Shown: piece by piece, positions 1-6,957 of the stretch
Layout of the letters: the number at the start of each line of letters is the position of its first letter
Position numbering within the stretch: the stretch's first letter is position 1
Notes under the pieces: model-generated
The model's input: the letters and a program-made list of their open reading frames with translations, nothing else
What the model was told of the DNA's origin: nothing
The model's database searches: none
Translations under genes and position numbers: made by a program
DNA from: an uncultured Bacteroidia bacterium
GTDB lineage: Bacteria; Bacteroidota; Bacteroidia; Bacteroidales; UBA932
Length of the DNA stretch: 64,000 nt
Assembly: GCA_902785065.1 (NCBI GenBank)
Contig: CACZXH010000006.1
Location: 70,939-134,938, forward strand
Direction: 5' to 3'

Positions 1-804
1 GGGATCTTCCGGCTCGATGACATAGGGAAGCGGCTCCATGAAAACAGGTTCATGGACGGGATGACCCCATTTTCCCCGGGTTCTTCCGTCGCTGAGCAGG
101 GGCCCTCCAATGACATCGGGACCCTGATCACTTTCCACCACCCGGAATCCCAGCAGGACGGAGCGGTCGGCCTGCACGGATCCAGACCGGTTGGCGCTCC
201 GGAGATACCGCACAGGAGTGTTGTGGCTACCCCCGCGGACGACGCGGAATTCAGTGTTGCCATAATAATCAAAGCACCACTCCTCCACATTCCCGTGCAT
301 GTCATACAATCCCCACGCATTGGGCTCGAACTGAGCCACTTGCAGGGAGACGTGCTCCTTGTCACGGGTGTTCTTCTGCACCTTCCACTGGCTTTCCGGG
401 AACGTGTCGTCCGTGTTGTAGGCGGTCGTGGTTCCCGCCCGGCAGGCGTACTCCCATTCCTCCTCGGTGGGAAGACGGTAGTGTTTACCGGTCTGCTCGG
501 AAAGCCATCGGCAGTAGGCCATGGCATCGTCCCACGACACCATGATTACCGCCTCGTCATCTCCCATGGAGAAGCCTTGCTCGCCTCGCTTGTGCGTCGG
601 GTCGAACGCCTCGTACTGCGCGTTGGTGATTTCCGTCGCGCTCATCCGGAACGCATCGACCGTCACCTCCCGCCGCGGCGCCTCGTCCCAGTCTTCCATG
701 GGCGGATGGTCCGTCCCCATCCAGAACGCCCCTGCCGGGATGTCCACCATCCGGGGGAGGGGCAGTGCCTGGAGGGCCAGCGCAAGAATCAGCGTGATTG
801 TCAT
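1..804 (-). CDS. Formylglycine-generating-enzyme-like (SUMF1/FGE-sulfatase domain) protein, C-terminus cut by window edge
   Basis: The reverse-strand frame begins with ATG at 804 and stays open to position 1, so the stop lies outside the window. A short hydrophobic N-terminus (residues 3-14) looks like a signal peptide. It is followed by the hallmarks of the FGE-sulfatase fold: IPAGAFWMG near residue 22, RLPTEEEWEYACRAG, GLYDMHGNVEEWC and RVVRGGSHN near the C-terminal half. Family members either oxidise a sulfatase cysteine to formylglycine or are secreted proteins of unrelated function. No sulfatase gene is visible here, and which class this belongs to cannot be decided. It is the last visible gene of the GH125-GH92-GH130 run. 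Its start codon lies inside a 28-bp dispersed repeat (799-826), so this start is less certain than the rest. Confidence 0.85.
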   Translation of the reverse strand, partial: MTITLILALALQALPLPRMVDIPAGAFWMGTDHPPMEDWDEAPRREVTVDAFRMSATEITNAQYEAFDPTHKRGEQGFSMGDDEAVIMVSWDDAMAYCRWLSEQTGKHYRLPTEEEWEYACRAGTTTAYNTDDTFPESQWKVQKNTRDKEHVSLQVAQFEPNAWGLYDMHGNVEEWCFDYYGNTEFRVVRGGSHNTPVRYLRSANRSGSVQADRSVLLGFRVVESDQGPDVIGGPLLSDGRTRGKWGHPVHEPVFMEPLPYVIEPEDP

Positions 805-826
805 TCCGAGCGAAGCGAAGGAATCT
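799..826 (+). repeat. Dispersed 28-bp imperfect palindrome, copy 1
   Basis: The sequence has 5-bp arms ATTCC and GGAAT around a GAGCGAAGC core, flanked by TGTC and CT. It sits exactly at a gene junction. The GH130 stop codon (825-827) overlaps its right end and the start codon of the next minus-strand gene (802-804) lies in its left end. Related copies are at 12134-12161 and 51041-51068. Confidence 0.8.
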
Positions 827-1814
827 AGAGGATGTTCGTCCGCTTGGTGAGCTCGACGATCTCGGGGATATAGCCGAAGGCGAGGCCGGTGACGGTGTCG
901 GCGCAGCCGTAGTAGACGGCGATGCGGCCGGTCTCCGGGTCGTGCAGGGCGGCGCAAGGGAAGGTGACGCTGGGCACGTCGCCAACGAGTTCATAGTACT
1001 CGCGCGGGCTGATCAGGTACTGGCCGCTGCGGGCGAGGACCTTCCAGGGCTCGTCAAGGTCCAGCAGGGCGCTGCCGAACGCATAGACATAGCCGTTGCA
1101 GGAGCGGAGGACTCCGTGATAGAGGAGGAGCCAGCCTTCAGAGGTCTCGATGGGCACGGGACCTGCGCCGATCTTCATGCACTGCCAGGCGCTCACCTCG
1201 AAGGGGGCCGGCGCCATCACGTGCCGATGGTGTCCCCAGAACTCCAGGTCGGGGGATTCGCTGTAGAAGATATCGCCGAAAGCCGTATGGCCCGTGTCGG
1301 AGGGCCGGGATAGCATCGCGAAGCGTCCGTTGAACTTCTTCGGGAACATCACGCCGTTGCGGTTGTACGGCAGGAAGGCGTTCTCCACCTGGTGGAAGGT
1401 CTCGAAATCGTCGGTCCAGGCCACGCCGATGGTAGGTCCATGGTACCCGTTGCACCAGGTCACATAATAGCGGTTCTCAATCTTGACGACGCGCGGGTCA
1501 TAGCCATAGACCCACTCCGCCACCTCGGGGATGTCGCAGGAGAATTTGATCGTCTCCGGCTTGATGTCCCATTGGATGCCGTCCTTGGAGAAACCCACAT
1601 GGAGCGTCATCCGGCGGTTCTTGTCGTCGCAGCGGAACACGCCGGCGAACCCGCCCTTGAACGGGACTACCGCGCTGTTGAAAATGCTGTTGCTGTCCGG
1701 GAGCAGGTCTCTCGGAATCACGGGGTTCTTGCTATACCGCCACAGGACATCCTTGCATCCTGCCGGCCTTTCTTCCCAGGGCATGCCCGGGAGGGGATTT
1801 CCAATGATTTTCAT
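825..1814 (-). CDS. GH130 beta-1,4-mannosyl-N-acetylglucosamine / mannoside phosphorylase
   Basis: This 329-residue protein has no signal peptide, so it should act in the cytoplasm. It closely resembles the human-gut GH130 phosphorylase UhgbMP and Bacteroides BT1033, as recalled from the family: [11 protein letters not shown] near residue 13, [12 protein letters not shown] at 41-52, [10 protein letters not shown] at 60-69, and the catalytic-acid segment GYDPRV with Asp106. GH130 enzymes phosphorolyse beta-mannosides, here most likely Man-beta-1,4-GlcNAc from the N-glycan core, giving mannose-1-phosphate. The gene follows GH92 by 3 bp in an operon with GH125, so the surface and periplasmic alpha-mannosidases would supply its substrate. 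Exact acceptor specificity (GlcNAc or glucose) cannot be read from sequence. Confidence 0.93.
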   Translation of the reverse strand: MKIIGNPLPGMPWEERPAGCKDVLWRYSKNPVIPRDLLPDSNSIFNSAVVPFKGGFAGVFRCDDKNRRMTLHVGFSKDGIQWDIKPETIKFSCDIPEVAEWVYGYDPRVVKIENRYYVTWCNGYHGPTIGVAWTDDFETFHQVENAFLPYNRNGVMFPKKFNGRFAMLSRPSDTGHTAFGDIFYSESPDLEFWGHHRHVMAPAPFEVSAWQCMKIGAGPVPIETSEGWLLLYHGVLRSCNGYVYAFGSALLDLDEPWKVLARSGQYLISPREYYELVGDVPSVTFPCAALHDPETGRIAVYYGCADTVTGLAFGYIPEIVELTKRTNIL

Positions 1815-1817
1815 AGT

Positions 1818-4097
1818 TTATTCTTGACTGAAAGAGTAAGGTTTATCTTCTTTCTTCGTGCCGCGGTCCGTGGCAGGCTCCGTGCCCATGCCGAACTGCA
1901 GCGAGGCGCCCTTCACCAGGTCGCCGTATTCCACATAGTTGTGCGTCCAGTCCTTGCCGTTGAGCTTCAGGGACTGCACGTAGAAGGCCTCGTCGCTGTT
2001 TTCGGGGGCGTCGATGGTGAACTTCGTCCCGTCCGGGCGCGTCACGACCGCCTGCTTGAACAGCGGCGTTCCCAGCGCGTACTGCGTGCTTGCGGGGCAC
2101 ACCGGATAGAAGCCCAGGGCGGAGAAGATGTACCAGGCCGAGGTCTGGCCGTTGTCCTCGTCCCCGCAGTAGCCGTCCGGTGTGGCGCGGTACAGGCGGT
2201 CCATCGTCTCGCGGATGTGCAGCTGGCCCTTCCAGGGCTGTCCGGCCCAGTCGTACAGGTACAGCATGTGCTGCGCGGGCTGGTTGCCGTGGGCGTAATT
2301 GCCCATGTCGGCCACCTGCATCTCCGCGATCTCGTGGATGCGGAAGCCGTAGTAAGCGTCGTCATAGATGGGCGGGACCACGAAGACGGAATCCAGCATC
2401 GCGGTGAAGGACTCCTCGCCGCCCATGGCGTCGACCAAGCCCTGGACGTCGTGGAAGACGGACCAGGTGTAGTGCCAGGAGTTGCCCTCGGTGAAGGGAC
2501 CGCCCCAGCGGTAGGGACTGAAATCGGCCTGGAAGGTGCCGTCGGCGTTGCGGCCGCGCATCAGGCGGTCCTCCGCGCTGTACACGTTCTTCCAGTTGTT
2601 CGCGCGGGCGGCCCACTTGTCCAGTTCCGCCTGCGGGCGGCCCAGGATTTTCGCAAGTTGGAGGATGCACCAGTCGTCATAGGCATACTCCAGGGTACGG
2701 GCGGCGCTTTCGTTGATGCCCACGTCGCAAGGGACATAGCCCAGCGTGTTGTAATACTCGTGGCCCAGGCGGCCGGTGGAGCTGACGGTGGGATGCACGT
2801 GCTCCGTGCCGTACTGGATGCAGTCGTAGAGTTCTTGCAGGCCTTCTTTGTTCACGCCCTTCACGACGGCATCGGCCACGACCGAAGCGGAATTGTTGCC
2901 TACCATGCAGCCGCGGTGGCCCGGAGAGGCCCATTCGGGCAGGAATTCGTTCTCGCGGGCGACGTTGGCGTAGCCGGACTGGATTTCCGCATTGACGTCG
3001 GGATAGACGAGGTTCAGCAGCGGGAACAGGGCGCGGAAGGTGTCCCAGAAACCGGAATCGGTGTACAGGTAGCCTTTCTCGACCTTCCCGTTGAAGGGGC
3101 TGTAATGGACGGGCTGTCCGTCCGCGTCGATTTCATAGAGTTTCCGCGGGAAGAGGACGGCGCGGTACAGGCAGGAGTAGAAGGTGCGGTACTGGTCCTC
3201 GGTTCCGCCGCCGACGGCGATACGGCCCAGGATCTCGTTCCAGCGGGCTTTCGCTTCCGTGCAGACCTCCTCGAAGGAAGCGCCTTCCACTTCGCGGAGA
3301 TTGCGGTTGGCCTGTTCCAGGGAGATGAAGGAGGAGGCCACGCGGGCGTTGACCTGCTCGCCACGCTTGGTCGCGAACTTCACGACCGCCATCGCGTGCT
3401 CGCGCGGACGGTCCTCCGGATACTCCAGCGCTTCGCCGTTGTAGATGTCGAAGGAGACGATGTCCTTGTCGAACAGGACGGTGAACCAGTTCTTGAAATC
3501 GCCTTCCACGCCGCCGTGGTTGTTGGTGCAGTAGCCCACGACCGTGCGCTTGTCATCCAGGACCTTCACGTAGGAACCGCCTGCATAGGCGTCGATGACC
3601 ACGCCGGAAGTCTCGCTGTCCGGGAAGGTGAACCGCATGATCGCCGCCCGTTCGGTCGGGGTGATTTCCGTCTTGATGTCGTGGTCGGCAAGGTAAACGC
3701 TGTAATAATAAGGCTTTGCGACCTCGCTCAGGTGGGAGAAGATGCTTTCCCGCTCCTTCTCCTGCGGCTTGGAGGCATCGCGCACCGGCATCAGCGAGAA
3801 GGCCGCGTAGTCGTTGATCCACGGCGAGGGCTGGTGCGTCTGCTTGAAGCCGCGGATGTGGTGGGCGTCATAGGTATAGGCCCATCCGTCTCCGTTCTTC
3901 CCAGTCTGCGGGGTCCAGAAGTTCATGCCCCAGGGGAGGGCGATGGCGGGATAGGTGTTGCCCGTGGAGAGGGTGAAGTCGGACTGGGTGCCCACGAGGG
4001 TGGACACGTAGTCCGCCGGGTCGGTGACGAGGGTTTCACGGACCGGGGCCGTGCAGGCCGCGGCGAGGAAAGCCAGGAGGATCAGGGTCTTTTTCAT
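1818..4097 (-). CDS. GH92 alpha-mannosidase, lipoprotein
   Basis: This 759-residue protein has a lipoprotein signal with lipobox LAAAC (Cys15), so it should be anchored in the outer membrane or periplasm. GH92 family features run through the protein, including the N-terminal beta-domain start DYVSTLVGT and the catalytic-domain segment GDEDNGQTSAW at residues 645-655. GH92 enzymes are calcium-dependent, inverting exo-alpha-mannosidases, most often alpha-1,2 or alpha-1,3. The start codon overlaps the GH125 stop by 4 bp (ATGA), so the two are translationally coupled. Together with GH125 and GH130 it forms an alpha-mannan or high-mannose N-glycan pathway. Linkage preference is not decidable. Confidence 0.95.
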   Translation of the reverse strand: MKKTLILLAFLAAACTAPVRETLVTDPADYVSTLVGTQSDFTLSTGNTYPAIALPWGMNFWTPQTGKNGDGWAYTYDAHHIRGFKQTHQPSPWINDYAAFSLMPVRDASKPQEKERESIFSHLSEVAKPYYYSVYLADHDIKTEITPTERAAIMRFTFPDSETSGVVIDAYAGGSYVKVLDDKRTVVGYCTNNHGGVEGDFKNWFTVLFDKDIVSFDIYNGEALEYPEDRPREHAMAVVKFATKRGEQVNARVASSFISLEQANRNLREVEGASFEEVCTEAKARWNEILGRIAVGGGTEDQYRTFYSCLYRAVLFPRKLYEIDADGQPVHYSPFNGKVEKGYLYTDSGFWDTFRALFPLLNLVYPDVNAEIQSGYANVARENEFLPEWASPGHRGCMVGNNSASVVADAVVKGVNKEGLQELYDCIQYGTEHVHPTVSSTGRLGHEYYNTLGYVPCDVGINESAARTLEYAYDDWCILQLAKILGRPQAELDKWAARANNWKNVYSAEDRLMRGRNADGTFQADFSPYRWGGPFTEGNSWHYTWSVFHDVQGLVDAMGGEESFTAMLDSVFVVPPIYDDAYYGFRIHEIAEMQVADMGNYAHGNQPAQHMLYLYDWAGQPWKGQLHIRETMDRLYRATPDGYCGDEDNGQTSAWYIFSALGFYPVCPASTQYALGTPLFKQAVVTRPDGTKFTIDAPENSDEAFYVQSLKLNGKDWTHNYVEYGDLVKGASLQFGMGTEPATDRGTKKEDKPYSFSQE

Positions 4098-5524
4098 AGG
4101 GGCAGGTTGTTGAGGAGTTCAAGTTTTCCGTCGTTCACGAGTTTAACGATGAGCTCGCCGAAGAGGGTGTTCTGCCAGGCGAACCAGGGCCGGGTGAAGT
4201 CGTTTGCATCGTCCTTGTTGAAGGACTCGTGCATGAAGCCGGTGCCGGCGTCCGTGCGGAGGAGCTGGATGAGGCAGGCGCGGATTTCGTCGTCGTCCTG
4301 CGCCGTGAAGGCCTTCATCATAATGGACATCGGCCAGACATTCTCGATGCCGATGTGCGGGCCGCCGATGCCTTCCCCGGCCTTTCCGCAGTGGAAGTAG
4401 GGATTATTCTCGCTCCAGACGAACTTCCGGGTGTTCAGGTAGACCGGGTCGTTGTACCGCTCCGGGTCCAGATAACCGAGGGCGAGGAGGGAGGGGACGT
4501 TGGCGTCGTCCATCAGCTGGTGGGAGCCGAAGCCGTCGACCTCATAGGCATAGACCTTCCCGAATTCGGGATGGTCCACGATGGCATATTGCTGCAGCGC
4601 CTGCTCCACCTCGGCGGCGAGGGCGGTGCATTCGGCGGCCATTTCCGGCTTGCCGCTGACGGTCGTGAGAATCTCCGCCATTTTGCGCAAAGTGGTGACA
4701 GCCATGAAATTGGAGGGCACCAGGAACTCGAAGGTCGTAGCGTCGTCGGAGGGACGGAAAGCCGACGCGATGAGGCCGACGGGCTTCACCGGATTGCCGC
4801 GGCCCACCACGCACTTGGTGTCCAGCTGGCGGTCGGTCTTCCGGAGGAACCAGTAGCTGCCGTGTCCCTCTTTCCGCTGCTGCTCCTTGAAGGTGGCGAG
4901 GATGGTCTTGGCAGTGTCCATCCAGAGGTCGCCGAAGACGGAGGTGTCCCCGGTCTTTTTCCAGTACGCGTAGGCGAGGCGCACCGGGTAGCAGTGCGAG
5001 TCAATCTCCCATTTGCGCTCGAACACGTACGGGCCGGGCGCCGGCAGGTCGGACTTGTCCGCCGGGCCGATGGGCTCCACGTTGAAGGCGTTGGCGTACG
5101 GGTCGATGAGGATGCACTTGAACTGGCGGTTGATGACGCCGGCGATCATCTTTTTCAGCGCCTCGTCGTCATTGGCATATTCCACGTACGGCCAGACCTG
5201 TGCGCCGGAGTCTCGGAGCCACATCGCGGGGATGTCGCCGGTGTAGACGAATGTGTCGGGACGGCCGTCCTCGTCCTCAAAGTAGTGGACGGTGGTGTCC
5301 AGGGTGTTCGGGAAGCATTTCCGGAACATCTCCTGCAACTTGGGATGGGTGATTTGCGCCGCGATGGCCTCCGTGGCCGCATCGACGGAGGGGGAGACGA
5401 AGGCGCGCTCCTCCACGGGAGGACGGTCGGTATACAGTTTTGTGGTTTTCTCCTCCTGTTTCGGCTTGGGCGCGCAGGCGGCCAGCGCGAGGAGGGTCAG
5501 GATTAGTGCTTTCTGTGGTTTCAT
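4094..5524 (-). CDS. GH125 exo-alpha-1,6-mannosidase, lipoprotein
   Basis: The 476-residue protein starts with a lipoprotein signal (lipobox ALAAC, Cys17). The GH125 (formerly DUF1237) signature GDIPAMWLRDSGAQVWPY is at residues 96-113, with IDPYANAFN and the family's C-terminal ENVWPMSIMMKA and NDFTRPWFAWQNTLFGEL. Characterised GH125 enzymes are metal-independent, inverting exo-alpha-1,6-mannosidases that act on N-glycan and yeast mannan backbones. It starts 16 bp after the 192-residue gene and overlaps GH92 by 4 bp. The two mannosidases probably act on the same glycan outside the cytoplasm, while GH130 finishes it inside. Confidence 0.95.
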   Translation of the reverse strand: MKPQKALILTLLALAACAPKPKQEEKTTKLYTDRPPVEERAFVSPSVDAATEAIAAQITHPKLQEMFRKCFPNTLDTTVHYFEDEDGRPDTFVYTGDIPAMWLRDSGAQVWPYVEYANDDEALKKMIAGVINRQFKCILIDPYANAFNVEPIGPADKSDLPAPGPYVFERKWEIDSHCYPVRLAYAYWKKTGDTSVFGDLWMDTAKTILATFKEQQRKEGHGSYWFLRKTDRQLDTKCVVGRGNPVKPVGLIASAFRPSDDATTFEFLVPSNFMAVTTLRKMAEILTTVSGKPEMAAECTALAAEVEQALQQYAIVDHPEFGKVYAYEVDGFGSHQLMDDANVPSLLALGYLDPERYNDPVYLNTRKFVWSENNPYFHCGKAGEGIGGPHIGIENVWPMSIMMKAFTAQDDDEIRACLIQLLRTDAGTGFMHESFNKDDANDFTRPWFAWQNTLFGELIVKLVNDGKLELLNNLPL

Positions 5525-5540
5525 ATTGTGTTTTGTGTCA

Positions 5541-6119
5541 TTATTCCCATTCTACCCAGGTCCGGTCCAGCCGGATGCGTTTCGGGGCGCCTGCCTTGCC
5601 GGTAAGGGTATAGGCGTGCAGCTTTTCCGGCGGAAAGTACTTCGAGAGGGCCGCCGCCAGGTTCGCCGCCTTCTCGTGGATCGAGTTGTCCCGGGGATCG
5701 ATGAGCCGGTTGATGCTCGCTTCCAGCTCCGGTCCGCTGGGACGCCGGGTGATGCCCATGTACAGGTCCAGGAGTTCGTTCCGGTATGCCGGCAGGTCCC
5801 CGAACCGGATTCCTTCCGGATGGCGGAGAAACAGCAGGAACACCGTCTTCACGAGTGGCCGCAGGCGGATTTCCGTGTCGAAACGGTCCGGGAGGAGGAT
5901 GCGGTAGTCTTTCGTGACGCGGATCCTTTCCCCTTCGTCCGTCCCCTCGAGCACCTCGATTTCGGCGAGCCGTTTCCGGATCAGGCCCATGGCTTCCAGC
6001 AGGGCGGCGGCATCCATTTCGTCCACTTTTTCCGCCAGGTAATCCACGGCCGGATCCTCCAGGATCCCGCCCTCCCGGCAATGCCGGAGCCAGATTTGTG
6101 CTTCCCAGCCTATCATCAT
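5541..6119 (-). CDS. Conserved Bacteroidales hypothetical protein (192 aa)
   Basis: No signal peptide or membrane segment is seen, so it is probably cytoplasmic. The N-terminal third is helical and acidic. A segment LLFLRHPEGIRFGDLP lies near residue 95, followed by NSIHEK and a basic C-terminal part with TGKAGAPKRIRL. I recall similar segments in uncharacterised Bacteroidales proteins but cannot name a function. It is the first gene before GH125 (16 bp gap) and divergent from the RNA ligase gene. A TATCTTCG box ends only 2 bp upstream of its ATG ATG start, which would give a leaderless mRNA. Confidence 0.75.
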   Translation of the reverse strand: MMIGWEAQIWLRHCREGGILEDPAVDYLAEKVDEMDAAALLEAMGLIRKRLAEIEVLEGTDEGERIRVTKDYRILLPDRFDTEIRLRPLVKTVFLLFLRHPEGIRFGDLPAYRNELLDLYMGITRRPSGPELEASINRLIDPRDNSIHEKAANLAAALSKYFPPEKLHAYTLTGKAGAPKRIRLDRTWVEWE

Positions 6120-6120
6120 A

Positions 6121-6128
6121 CGAAGATA
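6121..6128 (-). promoter_or_regulatory. Putative Bacteroidetes -7 box (TATCTTCG)
   Basis: One mismatch from TAnnTTTG on the minus strand, immediately upstream of the 192-residue gene and hence of the GH125-GH92-GH130 operon. The spacing to the ATG suggests a leaderless transcript. Confidence 0.4.
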
Positions 6129-6160
6129 CGCATTTTTTGCGGTCCCGCCTTAAAAAAGTC

Positions 6161-6199
6161 TGCAAGCCTTGCAGGAAATCCGACATTGCAAGGCTTGCA
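6161..6199. promoter_or_regulatory. Paired 13-bp palindromes (possible tandem operator or hairpin) in a divergent promoter region
   Basis: TGCAAGCCTTGCA (6161-6173) and TGCAAGGCTTGCA (6187-6199) are each perfect palindromes around one central base, and are also exact reverse complements of one another, 26 bp apart centre to centre. They lie between the divergent 192-residue gene and the RNA ligase gene. They could bind a dimeric repressor or form a 13-bp hairpin. On the minus strand the hairpin is followed by GAC and six T, so a terminator is an alternative. Confidence 0.55.
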
Positions 6200-6255
6200 A
6201 TCGTACCGTCCTTTCTCTTTCCGTTCCCGAACTTTGCAAAAAAGAGAAAACGACT

Positions 6256-6957
6256 ATGATTCAGTTCAAACCTTATCCTTCCATCGGGAATGCCGCAGAT
6301 GCGGCTTGGATGGCGCAAGTGCGTGAAAATGTGGAGATAGGAACCCTCTTCGCCGTGCAGGAGAAGGTTGACGGGGCGAACGTCTCCTTCCTGTGTGACG
6401 ACCTGGACGTCCGGATGGCCCGGCGGATGGCCATCCTGGATCCGCTGGAGCCCTTTTTCGGCTATCAGCAGGTCCTCGAGCGGTACTCCGGGCACGTCTA
6501 TCACATCTATAACCGGCTCCGGCTGGCGTATCCGGAGATGACATCCGTTGCAGTCTATGGAGAGCTGTTCGGCGGGTATTACCCGCATCCGGACGTGGCG
6601 CCGGATCCGGTGGGCTGGCCCGTGCAGAAAGGCATCTGGTATGCCCCCGGACACGATTTCTATGCCTTTGATATCTATGTTTTCACGAAAGACGGTGGCT
6701 TCTTCCTGCCGGTAATGGAGGCGAATGCGCTTTTCTCGGATGCGGGCCTCCTCTATGCCTGGAACCGCTTTGTCGGCCTCCTGGACGACTGCCTGGCCTA
6801 CCCGCACGTCTTCCCGACCGCCATCCCGGGCGAGCTGGGTCTCCCGCCTGTCGACGGCAACCTCTGCGAAGGCATCGTCCTCAAACCCCTCGTGCCCATC
6901 TTCCTTCCCGACGGATCCCGCGTCGCCATCAAGGTGAAGAGGACTATTGCCATTTGA
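6256..6957 (+). CDS. Rnl2-family RNA ligase, catalytic-domain-only
   Basis: The ATG at 6256 gives 233 residues. All nucleotidyltransferase motifs are visible in order: motif I EKVDGAN with the AMP-accepting Lys37, motif III VYGELFGG, motif IIIa FYAFDIY, motif IV EGIVLKP, and motif V AIKVK at the very C-terminus. T4 Rnl2 has about 334 residues with a C-terminal RNA-binding domain. That domain is absent here and the protein stops six residues after motif V. The last 14 bp overlap the convergent GH92 gene. Expected reaction: ATP-dependent self-adenylation and sealing of 3'-OH/5'-phosphate RNA ends. A weak -7 box (GAACTTTG) is at 6229-6236. Confidence 0.88.
   Translation: MIQFKPYPSIGNAADAAWMAQVRENVEIGTLFAVQEKVDGANVSFLCDDLDVRMARRMAILDPLEPFFGYQQVLERYSGHVYHIYNRLRLAYPEMTSVAVYGELFGGYYPHPDVAPDPVGWPVQKGIWYAPGHDFYAFDIYVFTKDGGFFLPVMEANALFSDAGLLYAWNRFVGLLDDCLAYPHVFPTAIPGELGLPPVDGNLCEGIVLKPLVPIFLPDGSRVAIKVKRTIAI

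Noticed and set aside
799-829. Peptides such as SFRAKR and HSERSE encoded in other frames across the repeat
   Set aside because: These come from translating the dispersed palindrome and do not mark genes.
1392-4400. A 1000-codon plus-strand open frame opposite GH130, GH92 and GH125
   Set aside because: It is an antisense shadow: His/Val/Gly/Arg-rich, with no signal peptide or motif, while the minus strand carries clear enzymes.
5521-6807. A 428-codon minus-strand frame overlapping the 192-residue gene and the RNA ligase gene
   Set aside because: It runs out of frame through both real genes and its translation has no recognisable features.
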